A stretch of DNA of 9,335 nt from an uncultured archaeon (GCA_937896495.1 CALBNQ010000113.1:1-9335), one strand, 5' to 3'. Counted from the first letter of the stretch, positions 1 through 6,336 are shown. The notes: generated from the sequence alone by a model not told the origin. Numbers and translations: made by a program.

Positions 1-555
1 TCAATATTTTTTGTGTTAGGTTTTTCAGTTATATTTTCAGCATTAGGTGTAATTATCAACAGCGTACTTTCAACATCCAGTCAAAACATCATAGAAATAA
101 TGAATTATGTTGGAGGGATAATCATTATTGGTTTTGGGGTTTTTTTACTACTTTCTATGAAAATTCAAAAATTAAATATCGAGAAAAAATTCCTTCCAAA
201 AACATCAAAGTCAAATTATTTGATGTCATTTGTGTTTGGATTATCTTTTGCAGCAGGATGGACTCCTTGTGTAGGGCCAATTTTAGGTACTATACTTACA
301 CTTGCTGCAACCACACCTTCAATTGCATTTAATTTGTTATTGATGTACTCTTTAGGATTAGGAATTCCGTTTATTTTATTAGGAATTTTTTTCTCCAGAG
401 CAAATAAAATAATTCATGCAATGAATAAACATCTCAAATATTATAATTTAATTTTAGGGGGATTGATTATCATTTTAGGAGTGTTAGTATTTACAAATCA
501 ACTTGCAATTTTAGCAAATTTTCCATTACTCAATAGATTATTGTTAATAGGATGA
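1..555 (+). CDS. CcdA-family cytochrome c biogenesis / thiol-disulfide transmembrane protein, 3' part only
   Basis: This is the C-terminal part (about 184 residues visible) of a CcdA/DsbD-beta membrane protein, which carries electrons from cytoplasmic thioredoxin across the membrane to extracytoplasmic thiol partners. The frame is open from the first base, so the gene begins upstream and the GTG at 13 is not its start. Four hydrophobic segments are visible. The family's second redox cysteine lies in GWTPCVGPILG (nt 257-289); the first lies off the window. The opening VLGFSVIFSALG aligns with VLGFSIIFVTLG of the second CcdA here (complement of 3380-4678), which fixes the register. The next gene, 7 nt downstream, encodes the thioredoxin half of a DipZ-like pair, so this is probably the membrane half of a split DipZ system. 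The family call is secure; the exact partner is inferred. Confidence 0.9.
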   Translation, partial: SIFFVLGFSVIFSALGVIINSVLSTSSQNIIEIMNYVGGIIIIGFGVFLLLSMKIQKLNIEKKFLPKTSKSNYLMSFVFGLSFAAGWTPCVGPILGTILTLAATTPSIAFNLLLMYSLGLGIPFILLGIFFSRANKIIHAMNKHLKYYNLILGGLIIILGVLVFTNQLAILANFPLLNRLLLIG

Positions 556-562
556 TGAATAA

Positions 563-1669
563 ATGAAAACAGAAATAAGATCCGCATTAACTTTTGGCAT
601 AATTATAGCCATAGGAATAGGAGTTTTGAGCCTAATTTTCTCAACTGTAGATGAAAAAATCACATCTATAGATTCAAAAAATAATGAGAATTTTTTCAAT
701 ATAGATAAATCCAAATTTAAAAAAGTTCCAAAATTAATTGGGATAGAATATTATCTAAATACAACACCTGAAAAATTAAATCAAGAGATTAAAGATAAAG
801 TAGTACTGTATGATATTTGGACATACAGTTGCATAAATTGTATCAGAACATTACCATACATAACAGCATGGAATGAAAAATATGAAGATGAAGGATTAGT
901 AATAATTGGAGTTCATTCACCAGAGTTTGAATTTGAAAAAGATCCTGAAAATGTAAAGGTGGCAATGAAAAAACACGGAATAGACTATCCTGTTGTGTTA
1001 GATAATAATATGGAAACATGGAAAGCATTTGAAAACAGGTATTGGCCAAGAAAATACATTGCAGATCATGAAGGATACATTAGATATGATCACATTGGAG
1101 AAGGAGGGTATAAAGAAACAGAAAAAATTATTCAACAACTTTTAGATGAAAGATCAGCATCTTTAGGAATTCAATCAAAATCAACTAAACCTCTTGTAAA
1201 TATTGACGAGTTTGAACATACAATGTTCAGAACTCCAGAATTATATTTTGGGTACAAATTTGCTGAAAATAGAAATCAATTGGGAAATAAAGAAGGGTTC
1301 CAACCAGAAAATGTAGTTAGTTATTCTAAACATGAAAATATTGATTTGCATAAATTTTACTTGACAGGTGATTGGAAAAATCACAAAGATAGTATGGAAT
1401 TGATTTCTGAAACAGGAACGATAAAACTATTGTATAATGCTAAAGAAGTAAACATTGTTTCAGACAATAATGCACACATGGAAATATTTCTTGATGATAA
1501 ACCAATTTCGAAGGAATTATCAGGAAGTTCAGTTAATTTGGATAATATCATGAATACGTCTAAACCGGATTTATACAATATTGTTTCAGAGCAAGAAAGT
1601 TCATCACATATGATGGAAATTAAAATTCAAGGACAAGGTTTCAAAATATTTACATTTACGTTTGGGTAA
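563..1669 (+). CDS. Membrane-anchored thioredoxin with DipZ-type C-terminal domain
   Basis: 368 aa. Residues 8-27 form one hydrophobic anchor, placing the rest outside the membrane. Residues 60-195 are a TlpA/DipZ-like thioredoxin fold with active site WTYSCINC (C90, C93) and the expected cis-proline in YWPRKYI (P162). Residues 222-368 match the DipZ C-terminal region: a TPELYFGYKFAEN segment, then LTGDW and a beta-rich, carbohydrate-binding-module-like end (FLDDKPIS). In actinobacterial DipZ a CcdA domain precedes this in one chain; here CcdA is the separate gene just upstream, with a 7-nt gap, implying one operon. A purine-rich GGATGATG lies just before the ATG. Likely role: reducing or isomerising extracytoplasmic disulfides with electrons from the adjacent CcdA. 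The substrate is unknown. Confidence 0.9.
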   Translation: MKTEIRSALTFGIIIAIGIGVLSLIFSTVDEKITSIDSKNNENFFNIDKSKFKKVPKLIGIEYYLNTTPEKLNQEIKDKVVLYDIWTYSCINCIRTLPYITAWNEKYEDEGLVIIGVHSPEFEFEKDPENVKVAMKKHGIDYPVVLDNNMETWKAFENRYWPRKYIADHEGYIRYDHIGEGGYKETEKIIQQLLDERSASLGIQSKSTKPLVNIDEFEHTMFRTPELYFGYKFAENRNQLGNKEGFQPENVVSYSKHENIDLHKFYLTGDWKNHKDSMELISETGTIKLLYNAKEVNIVSDNNAHMEIFLDDKPISKELSGSSVNLDNIMNTSKPDLYNIVSEQESSSHMMEIKIQGQGFKIFTFTFG

Positions 1670-1683
1670 TGTAACTGACTGTA

Positions 1684-1703
1684 TGTGTAACTCCAGTTAC
1701 ACA
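1684..1703. promoter_or_regulatory. Perfect 9-bp inverted repeat, possible operator
   Basis: TGTGTAACT and AGTTACACA form perfect 9-bp arms around a 2-nt CC spacer. A further direct copy of TGTAACT lies at 1670-1676, partly in the stop region of the preceding gene. The palindrome sits 15 nt after the thioredoxin stop codon and about 20 nt upstream of a TATA-like CTTTAAAAC (1722-1730), so an operator for the CdvB-like gene fits. No U-tract follows directly, which argues against a simple terminator. The function is inferred. Confidence 0.5.
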
Positions 1704-1747
1704 AGCTACGGTGACAAATTCCTTTAAAACAAAAGATTTGATTCACA

Positions 1748-2413
1748 ATGAAGAAATTGGGCATGATAAGTAATTCTTGGAATAAAATTGAAGGTGAGAG
1801 TATTTCGCAAAAAGTAATCAGTAAGGTAAAACCAGACGAACCATTAAAAAATAAGATTGATTTTGCACAAAAAAAATTACAATTACAAATTTCAAAATTG
1901 CAAGGTATTAATGAAAAATTACAAAAAAAACATGATTCAATTTTTGAGAAAATTGTAAACGCACAAAAAAACAACAAGAACAGTTATGCTCAAGCATATG
2001 CAGGGGAATTATCACAAGTTAGAAAAATGAAAAACATGGTAAGTGGCGCAAAACTTTCTATGGAACAAGTTAAACTTAGACTAGATACTGTTTCAGAATT
2101 AGGCGATGTTGTAGTTACATTAAGCCCATGTATGTCAATCATCAAAGGTCTTAGTCCATCACTAAGTGGAATTATGCCAGAAGCAAATGCGTCAATGTCA
2201 GATTTATCACAGATTCTAGGAGATGTTATGTCAGGTTCATCAGTTACTGGAGGAAACGATATGAACATTAGTCAAGAAGCAAATGCAGATTCATTAGCAA
2301 TTCTTGAAGAAGCACATAAGGTAATTGCAGGGCAAACAAAACAAACGATTCCAGATATTCCAGATAATCTAAAACAACAAATTGTTAATCAAAAATCAGA
2401 TATTTTACTTTAG
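1748..2413 (+). CDS. ESCRT-III / CdvB-family protein (CdvB paralogue)
   Basis: 221 aa, predicted cytoplasmic and largely helical. Residues 33-120 form the long charged alpha-helical hairpin of the Snf7/ESCRT-III core. A second helical part (120-165) contains LSPCMSIIKGLSPSLSGIMP, close to the thaumarchaeal and crenarchaeal CdvB pattern. After a Ser/Gly/Asn-rich linker comes an amphipathic stretch and IPDIPDNLK (201-209), a PxxP-type segment resembling the MIM2 motif that recruits the CdvC/Vps4 ATPase. Known CdvB-type proteins polymerise on membranes during division; thaumarchaea carry several paralogues, so this one may be accessory. There is no C-terminal winged-helix domain. A TATA-like box at 1722-1730 favours a short or absent leader. 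The ATG at 1748 is used, but Met6 (1763) is a realistic alternative. It converges with the next gene, stops 2 nt apart. Confidence 0.85.
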   Translation: MKKLGMISNSWNKIEGESISQKVISKVKPDEPLKNKIDFAQKKLQLQISKLQGINEKLQKKHDSIFEKIVNAQKNNKNSYAQAYAGELSQVRKMKNMVSGAKLSMEQVKLRLDTVSELGDVVVTLSPCMSIIKGLSPSLSGIMPEANASMSDLSQILGDVMSGSSVTGGNDMNISQEANADSLAILEEAHKVIAGQTKQTIPDIPDNLKQQIVNQKSDILL

Positions 2414-2415
2414 AA

Positions 2416-2757
2416 CTATTTAGATTTTTTTTTACTTTTCTGTATCAAAATTTTCTTTATTCTAGATATTGTAGGATAGCTATATCCACGTCTTCGATAG
2501 TTTGCAATCATCATTTTCCAATTTTTTAATCTCCATTGTGCTTGTTCTGTAGTTACCGAGTGAACTTCTTTTTCAATGATACTTTTTCTTCCTACTTTTA
2601 GTGTTCCAGCATCTTTTGCAACCCACCTATTTTTTGCAAATTTTAGACCAGTTAGAATTTCTGAAACAGGCATTTCTTTGAAATACTCCTTTAATTTTTT
2701 AAGTTCAAGATCAGATGGTTTTTTTGAAATTGATAACTCTACAGTTGGTTTTACCAC
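2416..2757 (-). CDS. Small basic protein of unknown function
   Basis: 113 aa, not recognised. The start is GTG at 2757: no in-frame ATG lies between it and the upstream stop (TAG, complement of 2794-2796). A TATA-like CTTAAG at 2779-2784 about 24 nt upstream suggests leaderless transcription. The N-terminal half is helical and mixed-charge (KPSDLELKKLKEYFKEMP); the middle has a short beta-like part (WVAKDAGTLKVGRKSIIEKE). The C-terminus is strongly basic and aromatic (RLKNWKMMIANYRRRGYSYP, then ILIQKSKKKSK), as in nucleic-acid-binding proteins, though no named fold is visible. No signal peptide or membrane segment. Its codon use resembles its neighbours. Nucleic-acid binding is inferred from composition only. 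Confidence 0.75.
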   Translation of the reverse strand: MVKPTVELSISKKPSDLELKKLKEYFKEMPVSEILTGLKFAKNRWVAKDAGTLKVGRKSIIEKEVHSVTTEQAQWRLKNWKMMIANYRRRGYSYPTISRIKKILIQKSKKKSK

Positions 2758-2790
2758 AAAAATTCTACAGGTTAATGACTTAAGAGAATC

Positions 2791-2907
2791 TTGCTAAACC
2801 AAAATTCAGTAGGGGATTTAGAAAAATTCGTTTTAGCAAAATTCAATCTACAGGCACGAAAGTCAGGTCTTGCGGATTTTAATTCAAATACTGGAGGGGT
2901 AATCTAG
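2791..2907 (+). CDS. Candidate small ORF (38 aa), TTG start
   Basis: An open frame from TTG 2791 to TAG 2905-2907 encodes a peptide with protein-like composition, including VGDLEKFVLAKFNLQARKSG. There is no ATG or GTG in frame before the upstream stop at 2776, so the start is weak. It lies divergent from the basic orphan gene, sharing the 2758-2790 gap. An in-frame TAG separates it from the next small ORF, which begins one codon later in the same frame. It may be a real micropeptide, the 5' part of an interrupted gene, or chance. The product is unknown. Confidence 0.3.
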   Translation: MLNQNSVGDLEKFVLAKFNLQARKSGLADFNSNTGGVI

Positions 2908-2910
2908 TAC

Positions 2911-3024
2911 ATGTCCCATCAATATACCATGATAGCACCATTTGATAAGACACGTTGTAAATCAAATGGAAAAAGAAGAATAACTATACCATGGCAAAAA
3001 GAAAATCCAAAAAAGGATACGTAA
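2911..3024 (+). CDS. Candidate small ORF (37 aa) with Shine-Dalgarno sequence
   Basis: ATG 2911 to TAA 3022-3024. A GGAGGGG at 2893-2899 precedes the ATG by 11 nt, a plausible though slightly long ribosome-binding spacing. The peptide is basic (KTRCKSNGKRRITIPWQK) and has no recognised domain. It lies in the same frame as the preceding small ORF, separated only by TAG TAC, so the two could be one disrupted gene. Its 3' end overlaps the ORF beginning at 2991 in another frame; only one may be translated in that overlap, and the 2991 frame looks better. Confidence 0.3.
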   Translation: MSHQYTMIAPFDKTRCKSNGKRRITIPWQKENPKKDT

Positions 3025-3125
3025 GAGTCTCACCCGTTACAGGAGACAACCCATTTGAAGAACCAGATTCACCAAGAGCATTTACTCCAGAGATAAGACA
3101 ACGTGTTCTATTCTATGATGTTTAG
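2991..3125 (+). CDS. Small basic hypothetical protein (44 aa)
   Basis: ATG 2991 to TAG 3123-3125. The N-terminus is very basic (MAKRKSKKGYVRVSP), followed by an acidic, proline-rich middle (TGDNPFEEPDSPRAF) and a short amphipathic end (RQRVLFYDV). The N-terminus resembles small ribosome- or nucleic-acid-associated proteins, but I do not recognise the family. No other start is available: the frame is closed by TAA at 2958-2960. Its stop codon touches the GGTGAG that precedes the next ORF, so the two look translationally coupled. Unknown function; likely genuine on composition and context. Confidence 0.5.
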   Translation: MAKRKSKKGYVRVSPVTGDNPFEEPDSPRAFTPEIRQRVLFYDV

Positions 3126-3130
3126 GTGAG
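3125..3130 (+). promoter_or_regulatory. Shine-Dalgarno sequence GGTGAG deciding an unusual ATT start
   Basis: GGTGAG matches the archaeal anti-Shine-Dalgarno complement (GGTGA core). It lies 5 nt before an ATT codon at 3136, in the open frame of the six-cysteine protein. No ATG or GTG is available in that frame between the TGA at 3127-3129 and the cysteine region, so the site supports initiation at ATT. Confidence 0.45.
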
Positions 3131-3135
3131 TTACA

Positions 3136-3339
3136 ATTTCTAAACTTCGTGCTGTCTATTTTTCTAGAAGAAGAAGTTTAAAGTTTAATTTGGATACACC
3201 TGATTTGTGTTACAATTGTTCATGTCCATTAAAAAATCAAATAGCAAGTAACAACTGTTCACGGATGAGGTGTCTTACTTGTGTACTAATGCACAATATT
3301 GTTGATATCAAAGAATTAAATCAATCACTAAATTATTGA
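3136..3339 (+). CDS. Small six-cysteine zinc-finger-like protein (about 67 aa, ATT start proposed)
   Basis: The frame is open from 3130 to TGA 3337-3339. Read from ATT 3136 it gives 67 aa: a basic N-terminus (SKLRAVYFSRRRSLKFN), then six cysteines spaced C-x2-C-x-C-x10-C-x4-C-x2-C (C25, C28, C30, C41, C46, C49), then a short hydrophilic helix (IVDIKELNQSLNY). The paired CxxC knuckles suggest a structural zinc site, perhaps with a basic nucleic-acid-binding arm; iron-sulfur binding is less likely but open. If ATT is not used, TTG at 3190 gives a 49-aa form keeping all cysteines. It follows the 44-aa ORF by 10 nt and ends at a bidirectional terminator. The family is not recognised; the coding call rests on the ordered cysteines and codon composition. 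Confidence 0.65.
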   Translation: MSKLRAVYFSRRRSLKFNLDTPDLCYNCSCPLKNQIASNNCSRMRCLTCVLMHNIVDIKELNQSLNY

Positions 3340-3347
3340 AAAACTTA

Positions 3348-3382
3348 TAAAATTTTTAAATTATTTGTGAAGAAAAATTTTA
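3348..3382. terminator. AT-rich inverted repeat between convergent genes, likely bidirectional terminator
   Basis: TAAAATTTTT (3348-3357) and AAAAATTTTA (3373-3382) form 10-bp arms around a 15-nt spacer. It lies where the + strand small-gene cluster and the - strand thioredoxin-CcdA gene converge and overlaps the latter's TAA stop. It gives a T-run in both directions, consistent with archaeal poly-T termination. Confidence 0.55.
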
Positions 3383-4678
3383 ATTTGTTATTGAATTATT
3401 TTCTAAATCTGAAAAAATTGAACCATCAAATAATGTATTGATGACAGTTAGTGAACCTGTAAGTAATAAAACCCCTATACCTATCAACATTATACCGCTA
3501 GTTCTTTCAATCCATCCGATCCACTTTTTAATTTTTTGGAAAAATATAAGGAACTGATCTATTGCAATTGCTGATAAAACAAATGGTATTGCAAGACCTG
3601 TAGAATACACTCCAAGTAAAAGTGCACCATCAATTATTGTAGAACTAGTAGCTGCAATTGTTAAAATCCCTGCAAGAATTGGTCCTATGCATGGAGTCCA
3701 TCCTGCACCAAACGCCATTCCGACTAAAATTGAACCTATATTTTTTGTTGAACGTTTGGAAAAATCAAAACTTTTCTGTTTGTTTAATTTTTTAATATTT
3801 AAAATTCCAAGTAAATGCAGCCCAAATACTATGATTATGATTCCTCCAATTCGTTCTATCCATGTTGTGGCATCTACAAAAAATGATGATGCATAAGATA
3901 CTGCAATTCCAAGAGTTACAAATATGATTGAGAACCCCAACACAAACATACTTCCTCTGCTTAGCACAGTGGTTTTTACTTTGAATTTACTTTGAGTTTT
4001 ATCTGAACCATTTTCATTGTAGTTGTTTTTTGCAGATAATTCTTTCAAACTCATTCCTGTTATGAAACTGACATAAGCAGGAATTAGTGGGAGTATGCAT
4101 GGAGATAAAAAACTAAGTAAACCAGCTGAAAATGCTATTGCAAGTCCCATATTTTTTAGTGTATTTTGTGAATTTGTTTCTGAATCTGACGTGATTCCTA
4201 ATGCTATATCGATTCTTTTTTCAACATCTGTACCTTCTATTATGGCTCCTTTCCATTCATGAATTAAGTTTCCATCTTTTCCAATTAATAATGAAACTGG
4301 AGGCCCAAACATTTTAAATTCTCTTGTCGCATTATTGTCTGGATCAAACCATAATTCTGTCTGCATATCTAATCTCTGTGCCATTTTAATTGCATCATTG
4401 GGATTTTCATCTATACTAATATTGATAAATCGTACTCCTTGTTGAGAATATTCTTGATACAATTCATTGATGTAGGGCATTTCTTCCCTACATTCAACAC
4501 ACCATGTTGCCCAGACATTGACAAATAATATTGATTCCTCATAATTTGTTAGATTTACAATGTTACCATTTTCATCATATGCAAAATAGTCTGCATATTG
4601 TGACTCTGCAAATACTATTGTTGCATTTCCAATTATTATTAAAAATAAAATAAAAAAAAGATATGATGGGTTAGACAT
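3380..4678 (-). CDS. Exported thioredoxin fused to CcdA membrane domain
   Basis: 432 aa. Residues 1-24 are a signal peptide or anchor. Residues 28-160 are a TlpA/ResA-like thioredoxin with active site WATWCVEC (C60, C63) and cis-Pro in GPPVSLLIG (P127). Residues 175-410 are a CcdA domain with about six hydrophobic segments and both redox cysteines: C194 in LSPCILPLIP and C330 in GWTPCIGPIL. The protein should pass cytoplasmic reducing power through CcdA to its own external thioredoxin. The order is thioredoxin then CcdA, opposite to DipZ. The ATG at 4678 overlaps the end of the upstream propeller gene by 8 nt (ATGTCTAA), so the two are translationally coupled. The Cys-rich propeller is thus the obvious candidate substrate; cytochrome c or copper-site maturation is an alternative. 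Confidence 0.92.
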   Translation of the reverse strand: MSNPSYLFFILFLIIIGNATIVFAESQYADYFAYDENGNIVNLTNYEESILFVNVWATWCVECREEMPYINELYQEYSQQGVRFINISIDENPNDAIKMAQRLDMQTELWFDPDNNATREFKMFGPPVSLLIGKDGNLIHEWKGAIIEGTDVEKRIDIALGITSDSETNSQNTLKNMGLAIAFSAGLLSFLSPCILPLIPAYVSFITGMSLKELSAKNNYNENGSDKTQSKFKVKTTVLSRGSMFVLGFSIIFVTLGIAVSYASSFFVDATTWIERIGGIIIIVFGLHLLGILNIKKLNKQKSFDFSKRSTKNIGSILVGMAFGAGWTPCIGPILAGILTIAATSSTIIDGALLLGVYSTGLAIPFVLSAIAIDQFLIFFQKIKKWIGWIERTSGIMLIGIGVLLLTGSLTVINTLFDGSIFSDLENNSITN

Positions 4679-6302
4679 TATTATTCCAACCTTTCATCAT
4701 TATTTGACCATCATTGGTTTGCCATACGATGACTGTGATCCCGTTTTCAGAATCTAACCATGCATTGGTGCCTGGTCCAAGTTCAGTTATTTCTGAAACT
4801 TGTCCATCAATTATTGTAGCATGTCTAACAAGATTATCTTTGACTGTCTTATTTGTCCAAGTTAGAATGGGTTTGTCCTCAGAATCTATGTCTATGACAA
4901 TATTGGTTGCAGGAAACCAATTAGGATCATCTAATCCTGAATCTACAAGTACTGGATAACTCCAAGTTTTTGCATCATCAGTTGATGTGGCATAGTATAA
5001 TCCTGGACGTTCTCCACCCATGGTGTACCATGCAGAGTGCACATTCCCTTTAGAGTCTGTTGCAATTGTAGATACTGCATGTGGACAATTAGCAATTTCA
5101 AATCCGTCATCTGCAATACCCATTGGCGGACTCCATGTATTTCCTAAATCTTTGGATTCTGAAACTACGATATCTCTATAATTTGGTTCACCAAAGTTTC
5201 CAATGATATTTCTGTATTGGATAAACATTGTTTCATCTGTTTTACACATATCTGTGGCACAACATTGGCAAGCTTTAGTCTTTACAACTAAACTTGGTTT
5301 GAAAGTATCACCATTATCATCAGAATAAGACATTCTGACTTGTGTTGGAAGATAGCTGCCGTTTTGTTTACCTCTTGAATCTAACCAAGCAACGTAAACT
5401 CTTTCTGATTCTTCATCAATGAAAATACTTTCAAATGATTTTGAATGAAGGTTTCCTCTAGCCCATGAATCATGTGTTATGCTTGTATTCTTATCGGCAA
5501 TTAAAGTATGTGTGAAAGTTTTACCACCGTCAGTAGATTTAGCAAGATAAAGATCTGTAAATCCGAAATTGAATCCCAAGTCCCATATTTCTTGACTTTT
5601 TTGTGAATGACCGTACAATACATACAAGTCACCATTAGGTGATACTTTGATTTCTGCAGGTCTTGCATGTGGCATGCTTCCTTTACCATCTTCTGAAACC
5701 ATTACAGATTCTGACCAAGTTTTTCCACCATCAAAAGTGGTTTTCATCATGATGTTGTGTTTTCCATCTTTAATGTCTCCATATGTTACATGGATTGCAT
5801 TTCTGAATGTGTCTATGGCAACACCTGGTACACCAACCCCATCTTTGTCTCCTGCATGTTTTTCCCATGCTTGTTTTTCAGGAGATACTGAATGTTTTTG
5901 TTGTTCAGATTCTTTAACAACTAGATGGATACTTTCATCAAATATTTCATCAGAATTATTTCCAGTTGAAATGATTCCCACTTGTATTAGGAATTTAATC
6001 CCTTCTAGAAATTCATTGTCTCCAATTACTCCATTAGACCACCATCCTGCATTATTTTTTATCCAATCAGGTATTGATTCAGAACTAGGTGGTTGAGTTT
6101 CTTGATATGAAATTGTGATGATTTCTTTATCTATTAAAAATTCTAAAGATTGCACAAATGCTTCATCATCTATAGTTCCTTCAGCCCACCATCCTGCATT
6201 ATTTTTTATCCAATCAGGTATTGTTTCTGCATTTACAGTACTAACTAGTCCTGTTGTTAGTAGAATAGATGCAACTACCATGAAAGTTATTGTGGTTTTC
6301 AT
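4671..6302 (-). CDS. Exported sialidase-like beta-propeller with Cys cluster and two PDWIKNNAGWW modules
   Basis: 543 aa. Signal peptide 1-25 (cleavage after VNA). Two copies of a thaumarchaeal surface module follow at about 28-64 and 77-112, each opening IPDWIKNNAGWW and ending in a hydrophobic EFLID/KFLIQ helix. Residues 145-540 form a sialidase/BNR-type propeller with Asp-box repeats: FDGGKTW (190), STDGGKTF (256), SDDNGDTF (327), SKDLGNTW (383), STDDAKTW (440). Between blades lies CQCCATDMC (C345, C347, C348, C353), with a later NCPH (C406); a similar C-x-CC plus C-P arrangement occurs in bacterial exo-sialidase-annotated proteins. True sialidase activity is not implied; metal binding or a redox-dependent fold fits better with the coupled thioredoxin-CcdA gene. 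A TATA-like box about 25 nt upstream of the ATG suggests leaderless transcription under the palindromic element at 6337-6378. Confidence 0.88.
   Translation of the reverse strand: MKTTITFMVVASILLTTGLVSTVNAETIPDWIKNNAGWWAEGTIDDEAFVQSLEFLIDKEIITISYQETQPPSSESIPDWIKNNAGWWSNGVIGDNEFLEGIKFLIQVGIISTGNNSDEIFDESIHLVVKESEQQKHSVSPEKQAWEKHAGDKDGVGVPGVAIDTFRNAIHVTYGDIKDGKHNIMMKTTFDGGKTWSESVMVSEDGKGSMPHARPAEIKVSPNGDLYVLYGHSQKSQEIWDLGFNFGFTDLYLAKSTDGGKTFTHTLIADKNTSITHDSWARGNLHSKSFESIFIDEESERVYVAWLDSRGKQNGSYLPTQVRMSYSDDNGDTFKPSLVVKTKACQCCATDMCKTDETMFIQYRNIIGNFGEPNYRDIVVSESKDLGNTWSPPMGIADDGFEIANCPHAVSTIATDSKGNVHSAWYTMGGERPGLYYATSTDDAKTWSYPVLVDSGLDDPNWFPATNIVIDIDSEDKPILTWTNKTVKDNLVRHATIIDGQVSEITELGPGTNAWLDSENGITVIVWQTNDGQIMMKGWNNNV
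6039..6076 (-). repeat. 38-bp exact direct repeat, copy 1 (second PDWIKNNAGWW module)
   Basis: Identical over 38 bp to 6186-6223. It encodes the IPDWIKNNAGWW core of the second surface module of the propeller protein. Flanking module sequence has diverged in both DNA and protein. Confidence 0.9.
6186..6223 (-). repeat. 38-bp exact direct repeat, copy 2 (first PDWIKNNAGWW module)
   Basis: Matches 6039-6076 base for base, including synonymous positions, at a 147-bp (49-codon) period. It encodes the core of the first module. Identity confined to the core suggests recent local conversion or strong constraint rather than a recent whole-module duplication. Confidence 0.9.
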
Positions 6303-6320
6303 ACTTGAAAATATTTTCAG

Positions 6321-6329
6321 ATAAATTAA
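6321..6329 (-). promoter_or_regulatory. TATA-like box for the propeller-thioredoxin-CcdA operon
   Basis: TTAATTTAT on the - strand, centred about 23-25 nt before the ATG at 6302. This places transcription start at or next to the start codon, as in leaderless archaeal mRNAs. The left arm of the palindromic element begins 8 nt upstream of it. Confidence 0.5.
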
Positions 6330-6336
6330 CCAAATT

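Noticed and set aside
843..1049. Minus-strand frame inside the thioredoxin gene
   Set aside because: It lies fully within a gene with clear domain evidence on the other strand and shows no domain of its own.
1627..1977. Minus-strand 116-aa frame across the thioredoxin/CdvB gap
   Set aside because: It overlaps two well-supported + strand genes and is Cys/Phe-rich because it reads Lys/Asn-rich coding sequence backwards.
2576..2797. Plus-strand 73-aa frame opposite the basic orphan gene
   Set aside because: The minus-strand frame has the better composition and a promoter-like box; this frame is its antisense shadow.
2905..2916. AGTACATGT as a third copy of the GGTACATTT operator
   Set aside because: Only GTACAT is shared, there is no second arm, and no matching promoter layout.
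2758..3379. A tRNA or other structured RNA in the stretch without long ORFs
   Set aside because: No cloverleaf, TTCRA-type loop in the right context or CCA end was found; the stretch is better explained by small ORFs.
4671..6302. Reading the propeller as a true sialidase
   Set aside because: The Asp-box repeats define the fold only; I cannot identify the full catalytic arginine triad and Tyr/Glu pair, and the Cys cluster and operon context point elsewhere.
5647..6324. Open frames on the + strand opposite the propeller gene (5647-6096 and 6115-6324)
   Set aside because: They are antisense shadows; the repeated HHPALFFIQSGI in both is just the reverse reading of the duplicated module.
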